Shown here: positions 35,391 through 50,144 of the stretch, piece after piece
Layout of the letters: the number at the start of each line of letters is the position of its first letter
Position numbering within the stretch: the first letter of the stretch is position 1
Origin: Grimontia celer
Lineage (GTDB): Bacteria > Pseudomonadota > Gammaproteobacteria > Enterobacterales > Vibrionaceae
Length of the DNA: 64,000 nt
Direction of reading: 5' to 3'
NCBI RefSeq assembly: GCF_900055185.1
Contig: NZ_FIZX01000006.1
Coordinates: 1 to 64,000 of the forward strand
Made by a program: the position numbers and the translations under genes
The notes under the pieces: model-generated
Databases searched by the model: none
Seen by the model: only the letters and a program-made list of their open reading frames with translations
Told to the model about the DNA's origin: nothing

Positions 35391-35418
35391 AAAAAGCAGC
35401 ACACAAGCGCTGCTTTTT
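35391..35418 (+). terminator. RND operon terminator
   Basis: A 10-bp stem AAAAAGCAGC / GCTGCTTTTT with an 8-nt loop lies 19 bp after the pump stop. The T-run is within and just after the descending arm. Confidence 0.92.
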
Positions 35419-35430
35419 CTTTGGTATCAA

Positions 35431-35450
35431 ACCAAAGGTCAATAGACCCT
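35431..35450. repeat. Solitary terminal repeat of the MITE-like element
   Basis: ACCAAAGGTCAATAGACCCT matches the right terminal repeat of the two full elements at 19 of 20 positions, but no body or opposite end is nearby. The last two bases supply the AG of the TAG stop of the peptidase gene on the opposite strand. It is flanked on the right by TA as CC-CTATG. It is a remnant end or a half-site left after deletion. Confidence 0.65.
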
Positions 35451-36768
35451 ATGAAGAAACGCGTTCAAGGGTGCCGATGGACGCTAACAGTTGCTCGAAC
35501 TTATTAAGCTGCGCCATGCGGTCTTTAGCCAGTTCGATAAAAGCGGTCTTTTCTTTACCCGCCAGTGACTTTGATTGCGGCAACTTCACTGTTCTTGGGT
35601 TCTTGTGAACACCGTTTACCAGAAATTCATAGTGAAGGTGAGGGCCGGTAACACGGCCTGTACCGCCAAGAGTACCAATGGTCTGTCCTTGTTTAACACG
35701 CTGGCCAGTCTTCACTTTGCGCTTGGTGAGGTGAAGATACTTGGTGATATAAGTTGAGCTGTGGCGGATGAAAACGTAATGGCCGTTAAACTTGTTATAA
35801 GCAGATTTCATCACGACGCCATCGCCTGCCGCCCAAATCGGTGTGCCAACAGGTGCTACATAATCTGTGCCTCGGTGTGCTTTAACCCGGCCCGTTACAG
35901 GGTGCAGTCGACGTGGGTTGAAGTTCGAGCTTACGTATCGGAAGTTAACAGGTGAACGCAGGAAGGCTTTCCTCATTGCTCGGCCTTTCTCATCGTAATA
36001 CTTACCTGTTTCAGAACGGATAGCCGTGAAGGTTTCGCCCTGGTTGGTAAATGTCGCGGCAAGAATATTACCTCGGCCAATCATTTCGCCTTCTACCAAT
36101 TGCTCTTCAAACAATACCGAAAACTTGTCGCCTTGACGGATATCCAGGGCAAAGTCGATGTCCCAGCCAAAAATCCCCGCCAGCTCCATGATTTGATTGG
36201 CGTTGAGTCCTGCTGCGACGCCCGCATTCCAGAAACTGGAGGTGATGGTTGCCGAGGCAAAGTTCACCTGAGTATCAATTTGCTTGGACTCTGTTTTGGA
36301 GAAGAACTCATCACCAATGCGGGTGACGACCAGTTTCTCATTGGCATTTTTCGGCTGCACGAGCTGGGTGAATAAGCCGTTTTCGTCAAAACCAAGGTGG
36401 ATTTCATCGCCCACTTTCAGTGAAGCCAGCGATTTGGTGCTCTTGTCACTGTTAATCAGGCGATAAAGGGTCGTTGGGCTTATGCCAACGCGGTCAAAAA
36501 TTACAGCCAGACTGTCTCCAGCTTTTACCTTGAACTTATGCCATTCAAGCGGCGCATAGGCCACCACGGGTTGTTGTTCACTTTCCGGTGGAAGCAAAGA
36601 GACGGTATCTAGCGGAATGGAATATTGTTTACCCACTTCAAATTTGGCGTCCGGGTGTGAAGCTGGGGTTTCAGTGGGGAGCAAAATCAGCAGTACCACA
36701 AAGGCACTGAGAGCCATAATTGAGACTTGGTGAAGCCTAGGTAGCGCAGCAATATGTTTAACAGGCAT
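35449..36768 (-). CDS. mepM: Murein DD-endopeptidase, MepM/YebA-like
   Basis: 439-residue cell-wall hydrolase that cleaves peptide cross-links so that new murein can be inserted. It has an N-terminal membrane anchor (~15-32), a LysM/OapA-like segment (FKVKAGDSLAVIFDRVGIS, ~79-97), a middle beta domain and a C-terminal M23 LytM domain. Zinc ligands are His298 and Asp302 in HRGTD and His379 in GPHLHYEF, with His345 in YLHLTKR. The gene is divergent from tyrS, as in Vibrio. Its TAG stop is formed at the junction with the solitary repeat end, so the last residues (LERVSS) may differ from the ancestral C-terminus. Confidence 0.93.
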   Translation of the reverse strand: MPVKHIAALPRLHQVSIMALSAFVVLLILLPTETPASHPDAKFEVGKQYSIPLDTVSLLPPESEQQPVVAYAPLEWHKFKVKAGDSLAVIFDRVGISPTTLYRLINSDKSTKSLASLKVGDEIHLGFDENGLFTQLVQPKNANEKLVVTRIGDEFFSKTESKQIDTQVNFASATITSSFWNAGVAAGLNANQIMELAGIFGWDIDFALDIRQGDKFSVLFEEQLVEGEMIGRGNILAATFTNQGETFTAIRSETGKYYDEKGRAMRKAFLRSPVNFRYVSSNFNPRRLHPVTGRVKAHRGTDYVAPVGTPIWAAGDGVVMKSAYNKFNGHYVFIRHSSTYITKYLHLTKRKVKTGQRVKQGQTIGTLGGTGRVTGPHLHYEFLVNGVHKNPRTVKLPQSKSLAGKEKTAFIELAKDRMAQLNKFEQLLASIGTLERVSS

Positions 36769-36946
36769 TAAAAAACAGTCGTTAAGAAAATGAATTTAGT
36801 TGGGATGTGCCAACTCCCTCTAAAAATCAGAATGGCGCGTTAATCCCTTTTTGCTTGCTTCAAGTCTAACTGGTTTCAAAAACCATCGCTATTCAAGTAG
36901 TATGTCGGCTTACGAAAAAATGCCGATTCTGTGGGAGCGATAAAAT

Positions 36947-38134
36947 ATGGCGAGCATTGAAGCCGCGCTAGCTGAAATTAAGCGTGGTGTTGAGGAGTTG
37001 ATTCCTGAAGAGGGACTCATTGCAAAACTGAAAGAGAACCGTCCTCTTCGTATCAAGTTGGGCGCGGATCCAACTGCACCAGATATTCACCTTGGTCACA
37101 CTGTGATCATGAACAAACTGCGTGCCTTCCAGGAGCTGGGCCATGAAGTTATCTTCCTGATCGGTGATTATACCGCGATGGTAGGTGACCCAAGCGGTAA
37201 GAACGCAACGCGTCCACCGCTGACGCGTGAGCAGGTTCTGAGCAATGCTGAGACTTATAAAGAGCAGATCTTCAAAATTCTGGATCCAGCGAAAACCCGC
37301 ATTGAGTTCAACTCAAGCTGGCTGAGTGAGCTGGGTACGGATGGCATGATCCGTCTGGCAGCAAGTTCTACCGTTGCGCGTATGCTTGAGCGAGACGATT
37401 TCAAAAAGCGTTACAGCAACAACCAGCCAATTGCGATCCACGAGTTCATTTATCCGCTCCTGCAAGGTTATGACTCTGTGGCGTTGGAAGCTGATGTTGA
37501 GCTGGGTGGTACTGACCAGAAGTTCAACCTGTTGATGGGACGTGAGCTGCAAAAGCAAAACGGTCAATCACAGCAAGTCGTGATCACCATGCCACTGCTG
37601 GTGGGTCTGGACGGCGTGAAGAAAATGTCGAAGTCAGCGAACAACTACATCGGTATCAGCGATGTACCGACTGAGATGTTCGGCAAAATCATGTCTATCT
37701 CTGACGATCTGATGTGGAACTACTACGAACTGTTGTCGTTCCGTCCATTGGAAGAGATTGCGGGCCTTAAAGAAGAAATTGCTAACGGCCGCAACCCACG
37801 TGACGTGAAGATTCTGCTAGCGAAAGAAATCATTGCTCGTTTCCACTCAGAAGCGGATGCAGCAGCGGCAGAAGCTGAGTTCATCAACCGTTTCCAGAAA
37901 GGCGTGATGCCTGACGAAATGCCAGAGTTTTCTTTCGAGCAAGGTGTGGCTATCGCTAACCTGCTGAAAGATGCAGCGCTGGTAGGTTCAACCTCAGACG
38001 CAATGCGTATGATCCGCCAGGGTGCGGTGAAAATCGACGGCGAGAAGTTGGACGATACCAAGTTGGTACCTGAAGCTGGTACTGCCGTTTACCAGGTCGG
38101 TAAACGCAAGTTTGCCCGTATCACGCTGGCATAA
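36947..38134 (+). CDS. tyrS: Tyrosyl-tRNA synthetase
   Basis: 395-residue class I synthetase that charges tRNA-Tyr. The HIGH motif is HLGH (48-51), and KMSKS is present unaltered at 226-230. The tyrosine-site motif [22 protein letters not shown] is at ~173-194. A C-terminal S4 RNA-binding domain (~330-395) includes [12 protein letters not shown]. The compact 395-residue form with exact KMSKS belongs to the TyrZ-like subfamily and not to the 424-residue E. coli form. GGGAGCGA precedes the ATG. No T-box is present. Confidence 0.96.
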   Translation: MASIEAALAEIKRGVEELIPEEGLIAKLKENRPLRIKLGADPTAPDIHLGHTVIMNKLRAFQELGHEVIFLIGDYTAMVGDPSGKNATRPPLTREQVLSNAETYKEQIFKILDPAKTRIEFNSSWLSELGTDGMIRLAASSTVARMLERDDFKKRYSNNQPIAIHEFIYPLLQGYDSVALEADVELGGTDQKFNLLMGRELQKQNGQSQQVVITMPLLVGLDGVKKMSKSANNYIGISDVPTEMFGKIMSISDDLMWNYYELLSFRPLEEIAGLKEEIANGRNPRDVKILLAKEIIARFHSEADAAAAEAEFINRFQKGVMPDEMPEFSFEQGVAIANLLKDAALVGSTSDAMRMIRQGAVKIDGEKLDDTKLVPEAGTAVYQVGKRKFARITLA

Positions 38135-38140
38135 TGAAGA

Positions 38141-38165
38141 AAAAGGCGCCGAACGGCGCCTTTTT
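38141..38165. terminator. Bidirectional terminator between tyrS and the flavodoxin-like gene
   Basis: A stem AAAAGGCGCC / GGCGCCTTTT with a GAAC loop has A on the left and T on the right and separates the two convergent genes. Confidence 0.93.
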
Positions 38166-38183
38166 ACTTTCTATCAAAACCTG

Positions 38184-38735
38184 TTATCGAATCAGTTCCG
38201 CCACCCGCTCACCCAATCGCACCGCAGTTTTTGCATCCACTGGATGAAGGCCACTCTCTGTATCAGCCAGTGCAACTACGCCAAGAGAAGCATTTAGGCG
38301 GTTAAAGTCTTTGCTGAGTGCGCCTTCCGGAGCATCAATGCCCACCCAAAGCATACTGTGCTGAGTAGCCAGTACATTGAAATATTCCACCGTGCTTTGT
38401 ACTTCGCCACAAGGGCTTCCGCCAATGGTAAACCCAGCGGCGAGCTTGTTCTTCCATCGCTGCTTGGACCAACTTTCACTGCTCGCATCAGCAAAAGCTT
38501 TGAATTGTGCTGTCGGACCGCCCATGTATGTTGGTGAGCCGAAGATGATGGCATCCATTTCACTGAGCTCTTCGAATAAGGCGTCGTTTTTGAAACGTCC
38601 TTCAACGATGTCTGAACCTAATATTCGGTAAGCAAACACCTGTGCACCTTGCGTTTCGGCGCCGCACGCCACGGCTTTAGCCAATGCATCCGTGGTACCG
38701 GTTTGTGAGAAATAAACAATGGCGATTTTTTTCAT
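38184..38735 (-). CDS. Flavodoxin/NAD(P)H-quinone reductase-like protein
   Basis: 183-residue flavodoxin-fold protein. The FMN phosphate loop is YFSQTGTTDALAKAV (8-22), and the isoalloxazine loop is FGSPTYMGGPTAQFK (65-79) followed by AAGFTIGGSPCGE, as in WrbA-like quinone reductases. The start is ATG 38735, giving the conserved MKKIAIVYFSQTG N-terminus; a longer in-frame version would begin inside the adjacent repeat element. That element begins 13 bp upstream, so the promoter is either in the element or lost. It probably reduces quinones by two electrons, but substrate and cofactor are not fixed. Confidence 0.85.
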   Translation of the reverse strand: MKKIAIVYFSQTGTTDALAKAVACGAETQGAQVFAYRILGSDIVEGRFKNDALFEELSEMDAIIFGSPTYMGGPTAQFKAFADASSESWSKQRWKNKLAAGFTIGGSPCGEVQSTVEYFNVLATQHSMLWVGIDAPEGALSKDFNRLNASLGVVALADTESGLHPVDAKTAVRLGERVAELIR

Positions 38736-38747
38736 AAAGATCCCCAC

Positions 38748-39012
38748 AGGGTCTGTTGACCTTTGGTGGTTAAATTTTGTTCTGGCCATAAGCGTTTTAG
38801 GCGCGGCGAGGTGTGTGCCGCCTAGCACTCTAAGCAAATACACCTCAACAAAGCATAAAACGCTTCTGGCAGAACCCTCTGGGCAGCGTTTGTGGGGACT
38901 TTCTCCTGCGTTATCGGCTTCTCATGTAGACAAGCTACACATCGAAGCCTCCGCCTTGCATAAAGCCCCCACAAACAGCTGCAAAAATCATCACCAAAGG
39001 TCAACAGACCCT
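38748..39012. mobile_element. MITE-like element, copy 2
   Basis: 265-bp element homologous to copy 1 along its whole length. The ends are a perfect inverted pair, AGGGTCTGTTGACCTTTGGT and its reverse complement. It carries no transposase. It fills the gap between the flavodoxin-like gene (13 bp away) and the questin-oxidase-like gene, whose last six codons and stop lie inside the element. The right junction reads AGACCC|TA, again hinting at a TA target. Frames that cross it on both strands are not genes. Confidence 0.8.
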
Positions 39013-39971
39013 AGCCTGACGTTGATTGCGAATAGTGCTTCGTCCAGTTGTAATTCGTTATAAATCCGGGCGCAGCTGTAGATAAGTTTGATGGTGTGAT
39101 CGTCTTGTGTTGCCAGTGCCTGCTTAAAGTACAGGCCCCAATCTGGTCGGATATTTCTGCGTTCAGGAGCGACAGGCTCTCGGTATTCCGCAGTGCATGC
39201 TGCACCGACATAGGCTTGCCAGAAACAGTCGAGAGCGAAATCAAAATTGCTGATAAACGGAGCGAGTGATAGCAGAGCCTGAAAACCGGTTACGCCATGG
39301 AGCAAGGTGAAATCATTGCTCGCGGAATATTGAGAGAGGACCACAATGGCAACGGACTCTTTGGTCAATGAAGCTGGCTGTGTGGAAACAGCGTGGTACT
39401 TAGCAAGTTCCCTTAGCTCTTCGACATGATCGATGATGATCCCTTCTCGATAGGTGTGATCCCGCATTACCCCAAGTGCCTCATTGAGATGGGAAACGGC
39501 GTCTTTATCCGTGGCATATTGCAGCTTCCCTAGCGGCGTAAATCCGGATGACCAGTAGGCGAGTGCGTGACCGATTTCAGTGAAATCTTCACCTTCCACC
39601 GCATAGGCGAGGCGAATTAAGGCATGGAAAGAACCTGCCGCGATACCGGGTAGTAAGGTTGGCAAAGCCTTCTTTAATGTTGCTTCAATGCCTTTGGTTT
39701 CCAGCTCCTTGCTGTAATAGAGCACGAAATCCGCATTGTGTGTTTTCTCCCCAAGCTTTAATGCTTGAGGGGTAACAGGGTTTTGTTCCGCTTCTAGATG
39801 AGGGATTGCCCGTTGGAACTCGTCATGTAAGTCCTTTGATGAGGCACCTAGCCGGGACATGGCAATGAGCGCCATGGGCAAGTGGTTGGAAAGCCTTGGC
39901 CCAAAGACTGGAGAATATCGATGTCCATGCCTGATGAGTGATAGTGCTTCTGACGTTATTGGTTTAAACAT
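38991..39971 (-). CDS. Questin-oxidase-like protein, C-terminus supplied by a repeat element
   Basis: 326-residue protein of the questin oxidase-like family, whose fungal founder is a cofactor-free Baeyer-Villiger ring-cleaving enzyme. Evidence is a weakly held recognition of the pattern SNHLPMALIAMSRLGAS near the N-terminus and HALIRLAYAVEG..EIGHALAYW in the middle, with a late LLHGVTGFQAL..AYVGAA block. There is no signal peptide or membrane helix. The last six residues, GSVDLW, and the TGA are encoded by the terminal repeat of copy 2, so the ancestral end was replaced; how much was lost is unknown. In bacteria the substrate is unknown. A VOC protein gene lies 35 bp upstream on the same strand. 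Confidence 0.65.
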   Translation of the reverse strand: MFKPITSEALSLIRHGHRYSPVFGPRLSNHLPMALIAMSRLGASSKDLHDEFQRAIPHLEAEQNPVTPQALKLGEKTHNADFVLYYSKELETKGIEATLKKALPTLLPGIAAGSFHALIRLAYAVEGEDFTEIGHALAYWSSGFTPLGKLQYATDKDAVSHLNEALGVMRDHTYREGIIIDHVEELRELAKYHAVSTQPASLTKESVAIVVLSQYSASNDFTLLHGVTGFQALLSLAPFISNFDFALDCFWQAYVGAACTAEYREPVAPERRNIRPDWGLYFKQALATQDDHTIKLIYSCARIYNELQLDEALFAINVRLGSVDLW

Positions 39972-40006
39972 GGCTGCTTCTCTCTATTTTTCTTCTTTCT
40001 TCGTTC

Positions 40007-40423
40007 TTAAAGCAGGTAATCGTTCCGGCTTTCGATGGAATCGGTCAGGTATTCGATGAATTCCCACTCCATACCATCGCTATCGAAAAAATACGCACGC
40101 TTGCGGGCTGGATGGCTCTTGTCAAAAGAGGCCTCTTGATAGCCCGCTTCACGCAGACGTTCCGCCGTACTTTCTGCATCTTCCACCACAAAACCAATGT
40201 GATTGACGCCAAGTTGGCGGTAAGGGACCCGTTCGACAGCCTTGTCGATGACCACTTCCTGGAGGGCGATGTAAGAGGTGTCGGTACCCAGATGACACCA
40301 GCCGTAATCATCATTCTGGCCTGAGCCACGGATTGAGAACTCCGGCATGGCGGTCTGCAAAAACTGGATAGCGTTATCGAGATTTGTCACAGTGATATTG
40401 GCGTGTTCGACATAGCTGCTCAT
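40007..40423 (-). CDS. VOC-family (glyoxalase/dioxygenase fold) protein
   Basis: 138-residue single-domain protein of the vicinal-oxygen-chelate superfamily with two beta-alpha-beta-beta-beta modules: YVEHANITVTNLDNAIQFLQ and VNHIGFVVEDAESTAERLREAGY. Possible metal ligands are His8, His76 and the late Glu in DSDGMEWEFIEYL. Members act as glyoxalases, dioxygenases or antibiotic-binding proteins; the substrate cannot be told. AGGAGCATCCC precedes the ATG. Position directly before the questin-oxidase-like gene suggests co-transcription. Confidence 0.85.
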   Translation of the reverse strand: MSSYVEHANITVTNLDNAIQFLQTAMPEFSIRGSGQNDDYGWCHLGTDTSYIALQEVVIDKAVERVPYRQLGVNHIGFVVEDAESTAERLREAGYQEASFDKSHPARKRAYFFDSDGMEWEFIEYLTDSIESRNDYLL

Positions 40424-40596
40424 GGGATGCTCCTTGTTATTAAGTAAAGCTATATGTTTACATAATAGATCGGATTGCCGTTAAATAAAGTAAAAAGTTT
40501 ATTTAATTGCTTTGGGTGGATGAGATGATCGCCAGATCGAGATCTGTCGCGCGGAAACGATGAAACAGGATGAGAGGCGGATGTTTCTGGAAAAGA

Positions 40597-40624
40597 AACA
40601 AAAAACGCGCCAAAGAGGCGCGTT
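40597..40624 (-). terminator. yadS terminator
   Basis: Leftward, AACGCGCC-(5-nt loop)-GGCGCGTT runs into TTTTTTG, about 20 bp past the yadS stop. Confidence 0.88.
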
Positions 40625-40644
40625 CTAAATGCTTGAAACTGCAG

Positions 40645-41256
40645 CTACTTTCCTGAACCGAATACAGGTAGAGAAAGGTGCCAGCGTATCGCGGCAAGCC
40701 TGATCAGCAAGGTAGTGATCATGCCGGCAATGGAAGCTATTTCGACATCCACGTTGGCTGCCAAAGCCACTGTGTGGATGATCCCACCTGCAATACAGGC
40801 GGTTGCGTAGACTTCGGTTCTGAAAAGCATCGGGATTTCCCGAGCGAGTACGTCGCGGATGATGCCACCGCCACAACCAGTAATCACACCCATGATCACT
40901 GCCACCATGGGGGAAGCACCATAGCTCAGCGCTTTGTCGACGCCGATAGCAACAAAAACGGCCAGGCCGATGGCATCTGCCACGGGCAAAAAGTACCACG
41001 GCAGGCGACGCGGTTGACGGATCAGCAACATGGAAAGAATACAGGTGACAAGGATCATCCAAAGGTATTCCGGCTGGTTGACCCAAAAGACTGGTGTTGC
41101 GCCTAATGCCATATCACGAATGGTGCCGCCGCCGATTGCGGTGACCATAGCAAGAACGATCATCCCAAAGGGATCCATTCTTAACTTACTGGCAAGTAAT
41201 ACGCCTGATATGGCGAAGACTGCCGTACCAAACATGTCCAAAATATACAGAAGCAT
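40645..41256 (-). CDS. yadS: TRIC-family inner-membrane protein (UPF0126, YadS-like)
   Basis: 203-residue membrane protein of seven helices built from two inverted three-helix repeats. Each repeat carries the family motif: AIGGGTIRDMALGATPVFW (40-58) and GCGGGIIRDVLAREIPMLF (127-145). Prokaryotic TRIC proteins form trimeric monovalent-cation channels; some relatives have been linked to amino-acid movement. E. coli has yadS beside mtnN and btuF, and the same three genes are neighbours here. A GAAATAGCG leader follows ~215 bp of gene-free DNA shared with btuF's end. Confidence 0.9.
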   Translation of the reverse strand: MLLYILDMFGTAVFAISGVLLASKLRMDPFGMIVLAMVTAIGGGTIRDMALGATPVFWVNQPEYLWMILVTCILSMLLIRQPRRLPWYFLPVADAIGLAVFVAIGVDKALSYGASPMVAVIMGVITGCGGGIIRDVLAREIPMLFRTEVYATACIAGGIIHTVALAANVDVEIASIAGMITTLLIRLAAIRWHLSLPVFGSGK

Positions 41257-41471
41257 AAAGCGCTATTTCATCCCTTAATCAAACATCCAATTCGACCTCT
41301 ATCGCTGGTGTTTCTCTGCGTCTTATTTTTATTGTGACACGGAGATCCAGTAACACGAATTGGTTAAACCCAGACAACCTGAGACTGTTTGGGTATGAGC
41401 GCGCGCGATTTTACGTGAAACTTGGTGGCGGGCAATCCAACAGATAGGGCTTCTGCAAGCCACTATTTGAA

Positions 41472-42296
41472 TTAGTGATCGAGATCGCCCCTTACCTTAT
41501 CCATCGCGAGGCATATCTGTCTTACCGCTTTTAGTGCCCTTGGTGTTGGACGATTTAGCCAGTCTCCGGTTACTGCAAAGATAGCGTTGTTTTTTACTGC
41601 GGGGATAAAGTCCTGCCATTTTTGCCAGCCAGCCATAGGTTTCTCACGATCCGTAGGGTAAAAAATCGCTAGTGGTTTTCTCACTACAATCTGCTCCATG
41701 CTGACCTGAGGATAAGGCGCGGCGCTTTCCGCGAAGATGTTTTTGCCGCCACAGAGGGAAAACAGAGGCTGTGGCCAATGATCGCCGTTGTTCGTGAGCA
41801 ACGGTGACTCACTGAGTTGGTAAAAATAGGATACCTTGGACTTTGCTGCTTGCGCTGCTTCAATGCTTGCCAACTCTTTACGCACAGCTTCAGCGCGAGC
41901 TTTGGCTAACGCTGGGTTTTCTGACCATTCGCCCAACTTTTCAATATTATCGGCAGCGTCGTAAAGAGAGTGAGGATTTGAGTAGAACACCTCAATACCA
42001 AGCCTTTCGAGCTTGGCGAGCTCTTTATCTGGATTTCCGCCTTTCCACGCCAGTACCAAATCCGGTTTAAGCGTGACGACACGTTCAATATTGATCCCGC
42101 GGTAGTTGGCTACCTGCTCAAGCTCCAATGCTGCAGGTGGGTAATCGCTGTGAGCACTGACAGCAATCAGGTTATCTCCCAGCCCCGCCTCAAACGCGAG
42201 CTCTGTGGTATGTGGAGATAGGCTAATAACGCGAAGTGGTTCGGCAAAGGATAAGGATGGAAGGAAAAGTAAAACCAGTAAAAAACGGAACATCAT
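41472..42296 (-). CDS. btuF: Vitamin B12-binding periplasmic protein BtuF
   Basis: Soluble binding protein of the BtuCDF cobalamin importer. A signal peptide (MMFRFLLVLLFLPSLSFA) is followed by EPLRVISLSPHTTELAFEAG, the class III binding-protein opening, then the long-helix linker region and LCGGKNIFAE. The start is taken at the first of two adjacent ATG codons (42296), which overlaps the upstream cbiB stop as ATGA; an in-frame start eight codons earlier would add hydrophilic residues before the signal peptide. BtuC and BtuD are not in the window. Third gene of the mtnN-cbiB-btuF operon. Confidence 0.92.
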   Translation of the reverse strand: MMFRFLLVLLFLPSLSFAEPLRVISLSPHTTELAFEAGLGDNLIAVSAHSDYPPAALELEQVANYRGINIERVVTLKPDLVLAWKGGNPDKELAKLERLGIEVFYSNPHSLYDAADNIEKLGEWSENPALAKARAEAVRKELASIEAAQAAKSKVSYFYQLSESPLLTNNGDHWPQPLFSLCGGKNIFAESAAPYPQVSMEQIVVRKPLAIFYPTDREKPMAGWQKWQDFIPAVKNNAIFAVTGDWLNRPTPRALKAVRQICLAMDKVRGDLDH

Positions 42297-43258
42297 AATA
42301 ATCCGTGGGCAAACCACATCAGGAAACTTTGGATGAGGATCCAGAGCAAGGCCTTTTGCCTCAGTTGTTGATTAAGCAGCGCCAAATGTATAGCAGAAGC
42401 GGCAACGCTTCCGCCAATACTGGGACGTGTGCACTTTTCACTGTCATAGATAGCGGGGCCACCCAGAGAAAGCTGCAGTTTGGCGCCGGAGGCGGCAAGG
42501 AGCCAGCCTGCACCGTTCACTGACCAGCTTTGTCCATGCTCACGGATTGCCGTGAGTGCAGGCTCAAAGCGGTGTCCGGCGGCAATTAAAAGCGCAAATA
42601 AGCGTGATGGCATCCAATCGAGCAAAGCAAGAAAACCTGAGGCAGCCAGTCCAAACTGGGAGAATTCCTGTCTGCGTGGTGGCCAGACCTGGGCAAGTTG
42701 CGCTGTCAGCGTATAAAGAAACGCACCGATACCACCTAAAATGGCATACCAGAACAGCACACAGACTAGACCTCGTGCATACCCAACCAACAGGGTTTCA
42801 CAACTGGCTTTAGCAATGCCAACTGGAGAGAGTGAATGGGTTTCTCGGTTCAGTGTTTGTGACAACAGAGTTCTGGCCGCAGGCTTGTCGTCACGAATGA
42901 GCGCTTGCTCGACCTGCATCGCGAGCTCAGTCAGGGGCTTCCAGCTTAATGCCAGCCAAAGCAGCAGAAGGTCGAACAACCAGCCAATCCAGACAATTTG
43001 CTTTAAGGCGACTAAAAGCACGGCTAGGGTCAGCCACATCACTGTGAGTGCTAAACCGCCGGAAAGGCGTTGCTGCTCCGGAGAGTCTTCATCGTGATTG
43101 ACCTTGTCGGAGATCGCTTCGGCAACACGACGCCACATGGTGACGGGGCTAATATAGGCAGGCACTGGGAAAAACCAGTGCAAAATAAGGGCTCCCCACA
43201 TCGCAAGCAATGTGGTGTGGTTTAACAGTGCTTCAAACGGTGTGGAGAGCTCGGTCAT
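42293..43258 (-). CDS. cbiB: CbiB/CobD-family cobalamin assembly membrane protein
   Basis: 321-residue membrane protein related to adenosylcobinamide-phosphate synthase, which joins aminopropanol to the corrin ring. It has about five hydrophobic segments and the family blocks SPVGIAKASCETL and a GNRAK-like late region GGPAIYDSEKCTRPSIGG. It is rather divergent from canonical CbiB, so a changed role is possible. It overlaps mtnN (TAATG) and btuF (ATGA), which puts a corrin-processing protein in one operon with corrin uptake. No other cob genes are linked. Confidence 0.8.
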   Translation of the reverse strand: MTELSTPFEALLNHTTLLAMWGALILHWFFPVPAYISPVTMWRRVAEAISDKVNHDEDSPEQQRLSGGLALTVMWLTLAVLLVALKQIVWIGWLFDLLLLWLALSWKPLTELAMQVEQALIRDDKPAARTLLSQTLNRETHSLSPVGIAKASCETLLVGYARGLVCVLFWYAILGGIGAFLYTLTAQLAQVWPPRRQEFSQFGLAASGFLALLDWMPSRLFALLIAAGHRFEPALTAIREHGQSWSVNGAGWLLAASGAKLQLSLGGPAIYDSEKCTRPSIGGSVAASAIHLALLNQQLRQKALLWILIQSFLMWFAHGLL

Positions 43259-43959
43259 TACGCTTTCAGCAACTCGACCATTTTCTCAACCATGGCGCTT
43301 GAGCTTTTCGCTGCCAGCGGCAGGAATTCATCAAACGTCATTGGCGATTCTTTATCAGCAACGTCAGAGATAGCGCGAACTACCACAAACGGTACTTTGA
43401 ATTGGTGACACGCCTGAGCAATTGCTGCTGCTTCCATCTCTACTGCAATCACAGTTGGGAAGTGTTCACGGATGTAGTTTTGACGCTCAGCGGTACACAC
43501 AAACGCATCACCGGTACAGATCAGACCGCGAACTGCATGTGGCGCTGGCTCCATCGCTGCCAGTGCTTGCTCTGCCACATCCATTAGTTTTGCGTCAGAG
43601 GTAAAAGTCGCTGGCTGGCCTGCCATTTGACCCATGGTGTAACCAAACGCGGTCACGTCAGCATCGTGGTAAGCCACATCGGTAGAAATCACAACGTCAC
43701 CCAGATTCAGGCTGGTATCGAAACCGCCCGCAGAACCTGTGTTGATCACCGCTGTTGGTTTGAAACGCTCCAGCAGGATGGATGTGCCCACTGCCGCCGC
43801 CACTTTACCAATGCCTGATTGCAGCAGCACCACGTCTACGCCATTCAAGTCACCCGTATAAAATTTGCTGCCACCAATCTCTTGCAGTTGGCAGTTGTTG
43901 ATCTTGCTTTTTAGCAGGGTTACTTCCTGCTCCATGGCACCGATAATACCGATTTTCAT
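43258..43959 (-). CDS. mtnN: 5'-methylthioadenosine/S-adenosylhomocysteine nucleosidase
   Basis: 233-residue enzyme that removes adenine from MTA and SAH; it feeds methionine salvage and supplies the precursor that LuxS uses for AI-2. Catalytic residues match the E. coli numbers: Glu12 in IIGAMEQEV, Glu174 in [11 protein letters not shown] and Asp197 in [18 protein letters not shown] is the ribose/phosphate-site loop. First gene of a three-gene operon with overlapping reading frames. Confidence 0.97.
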   Translation of the reverse strand: MKIGIIGAMEQEVTLLKSKINNCQLQEIGGSKFYTGDLNGVDVVLLQSGIGKVAAAVGTSILLERFKPTAVINTGSAGGFDTSLNLGDVVISTDVAYHDADVTAFGYTMGQMAGQPATFTSDAKLMDVAEQALAAMEPAPHAVRGLICTGDAFVCTAERQNYIREHFPTVIAVEMEAAAIAQACHQFKVPFVVVRAISDVADKESPMTFDEFLPLAAKSSSAMVEKMVELLKA

Positions 43960-44019
43960 CTTGTTGCTCTTTGATAATCAGGGAATAACGAGAGTGTATC
44001 ACGGGCGAAAATTGGGGCG

Positions 44020-44047
44020 AAAAAAAAGTGCCTTTGCAGGCACTTTT
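44020..44047 (-). terminator. gltBD (E. coli-type) terminator
   Basis: Leftward, AAAAGTGCC-TGCAAA-GGCACTTTT is followed by more T residues, 21 bp past the gltD stop. Confidence 0.93.
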
Positions 44048-44067
44048 CTGTCGGTTTTGAAGTCGGC

Positions 44068-49961
<5,894 letters not shown>

Positions 49962-50144
49962 TGCAATTCTCCCTTGCGACTGCTCCAGGCAGTGACTGCA
50001 GTATTAATGCCTTCCTGGCACTGATACTTGGCCTTCCTCCCTTCCTGGGAGTGTGTTTATAACCAAGAAATCAGTTTCGAGTTTACGTATACCGATATGG
50101 CCTGAACATAGTTGCGTCAGGTCACATGAGTATGCGAGCCAATC

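Noticed and set aside
38719-39063. Open frames across repeat copy 2, including a 36-residue N-terminal extension of the flavodoxin-like protein
   Set aside because: The extension is encoded by the element; the conserved flavodoxin N-terminus begins at 38735.
41257-41471. Possible cobalamin riboswitch near btuF
   Set aside because: The gap lies downstream of btuF, not upstream, and has no B12-box-like sequence; btuF is translated from an overlapping upstream operon.
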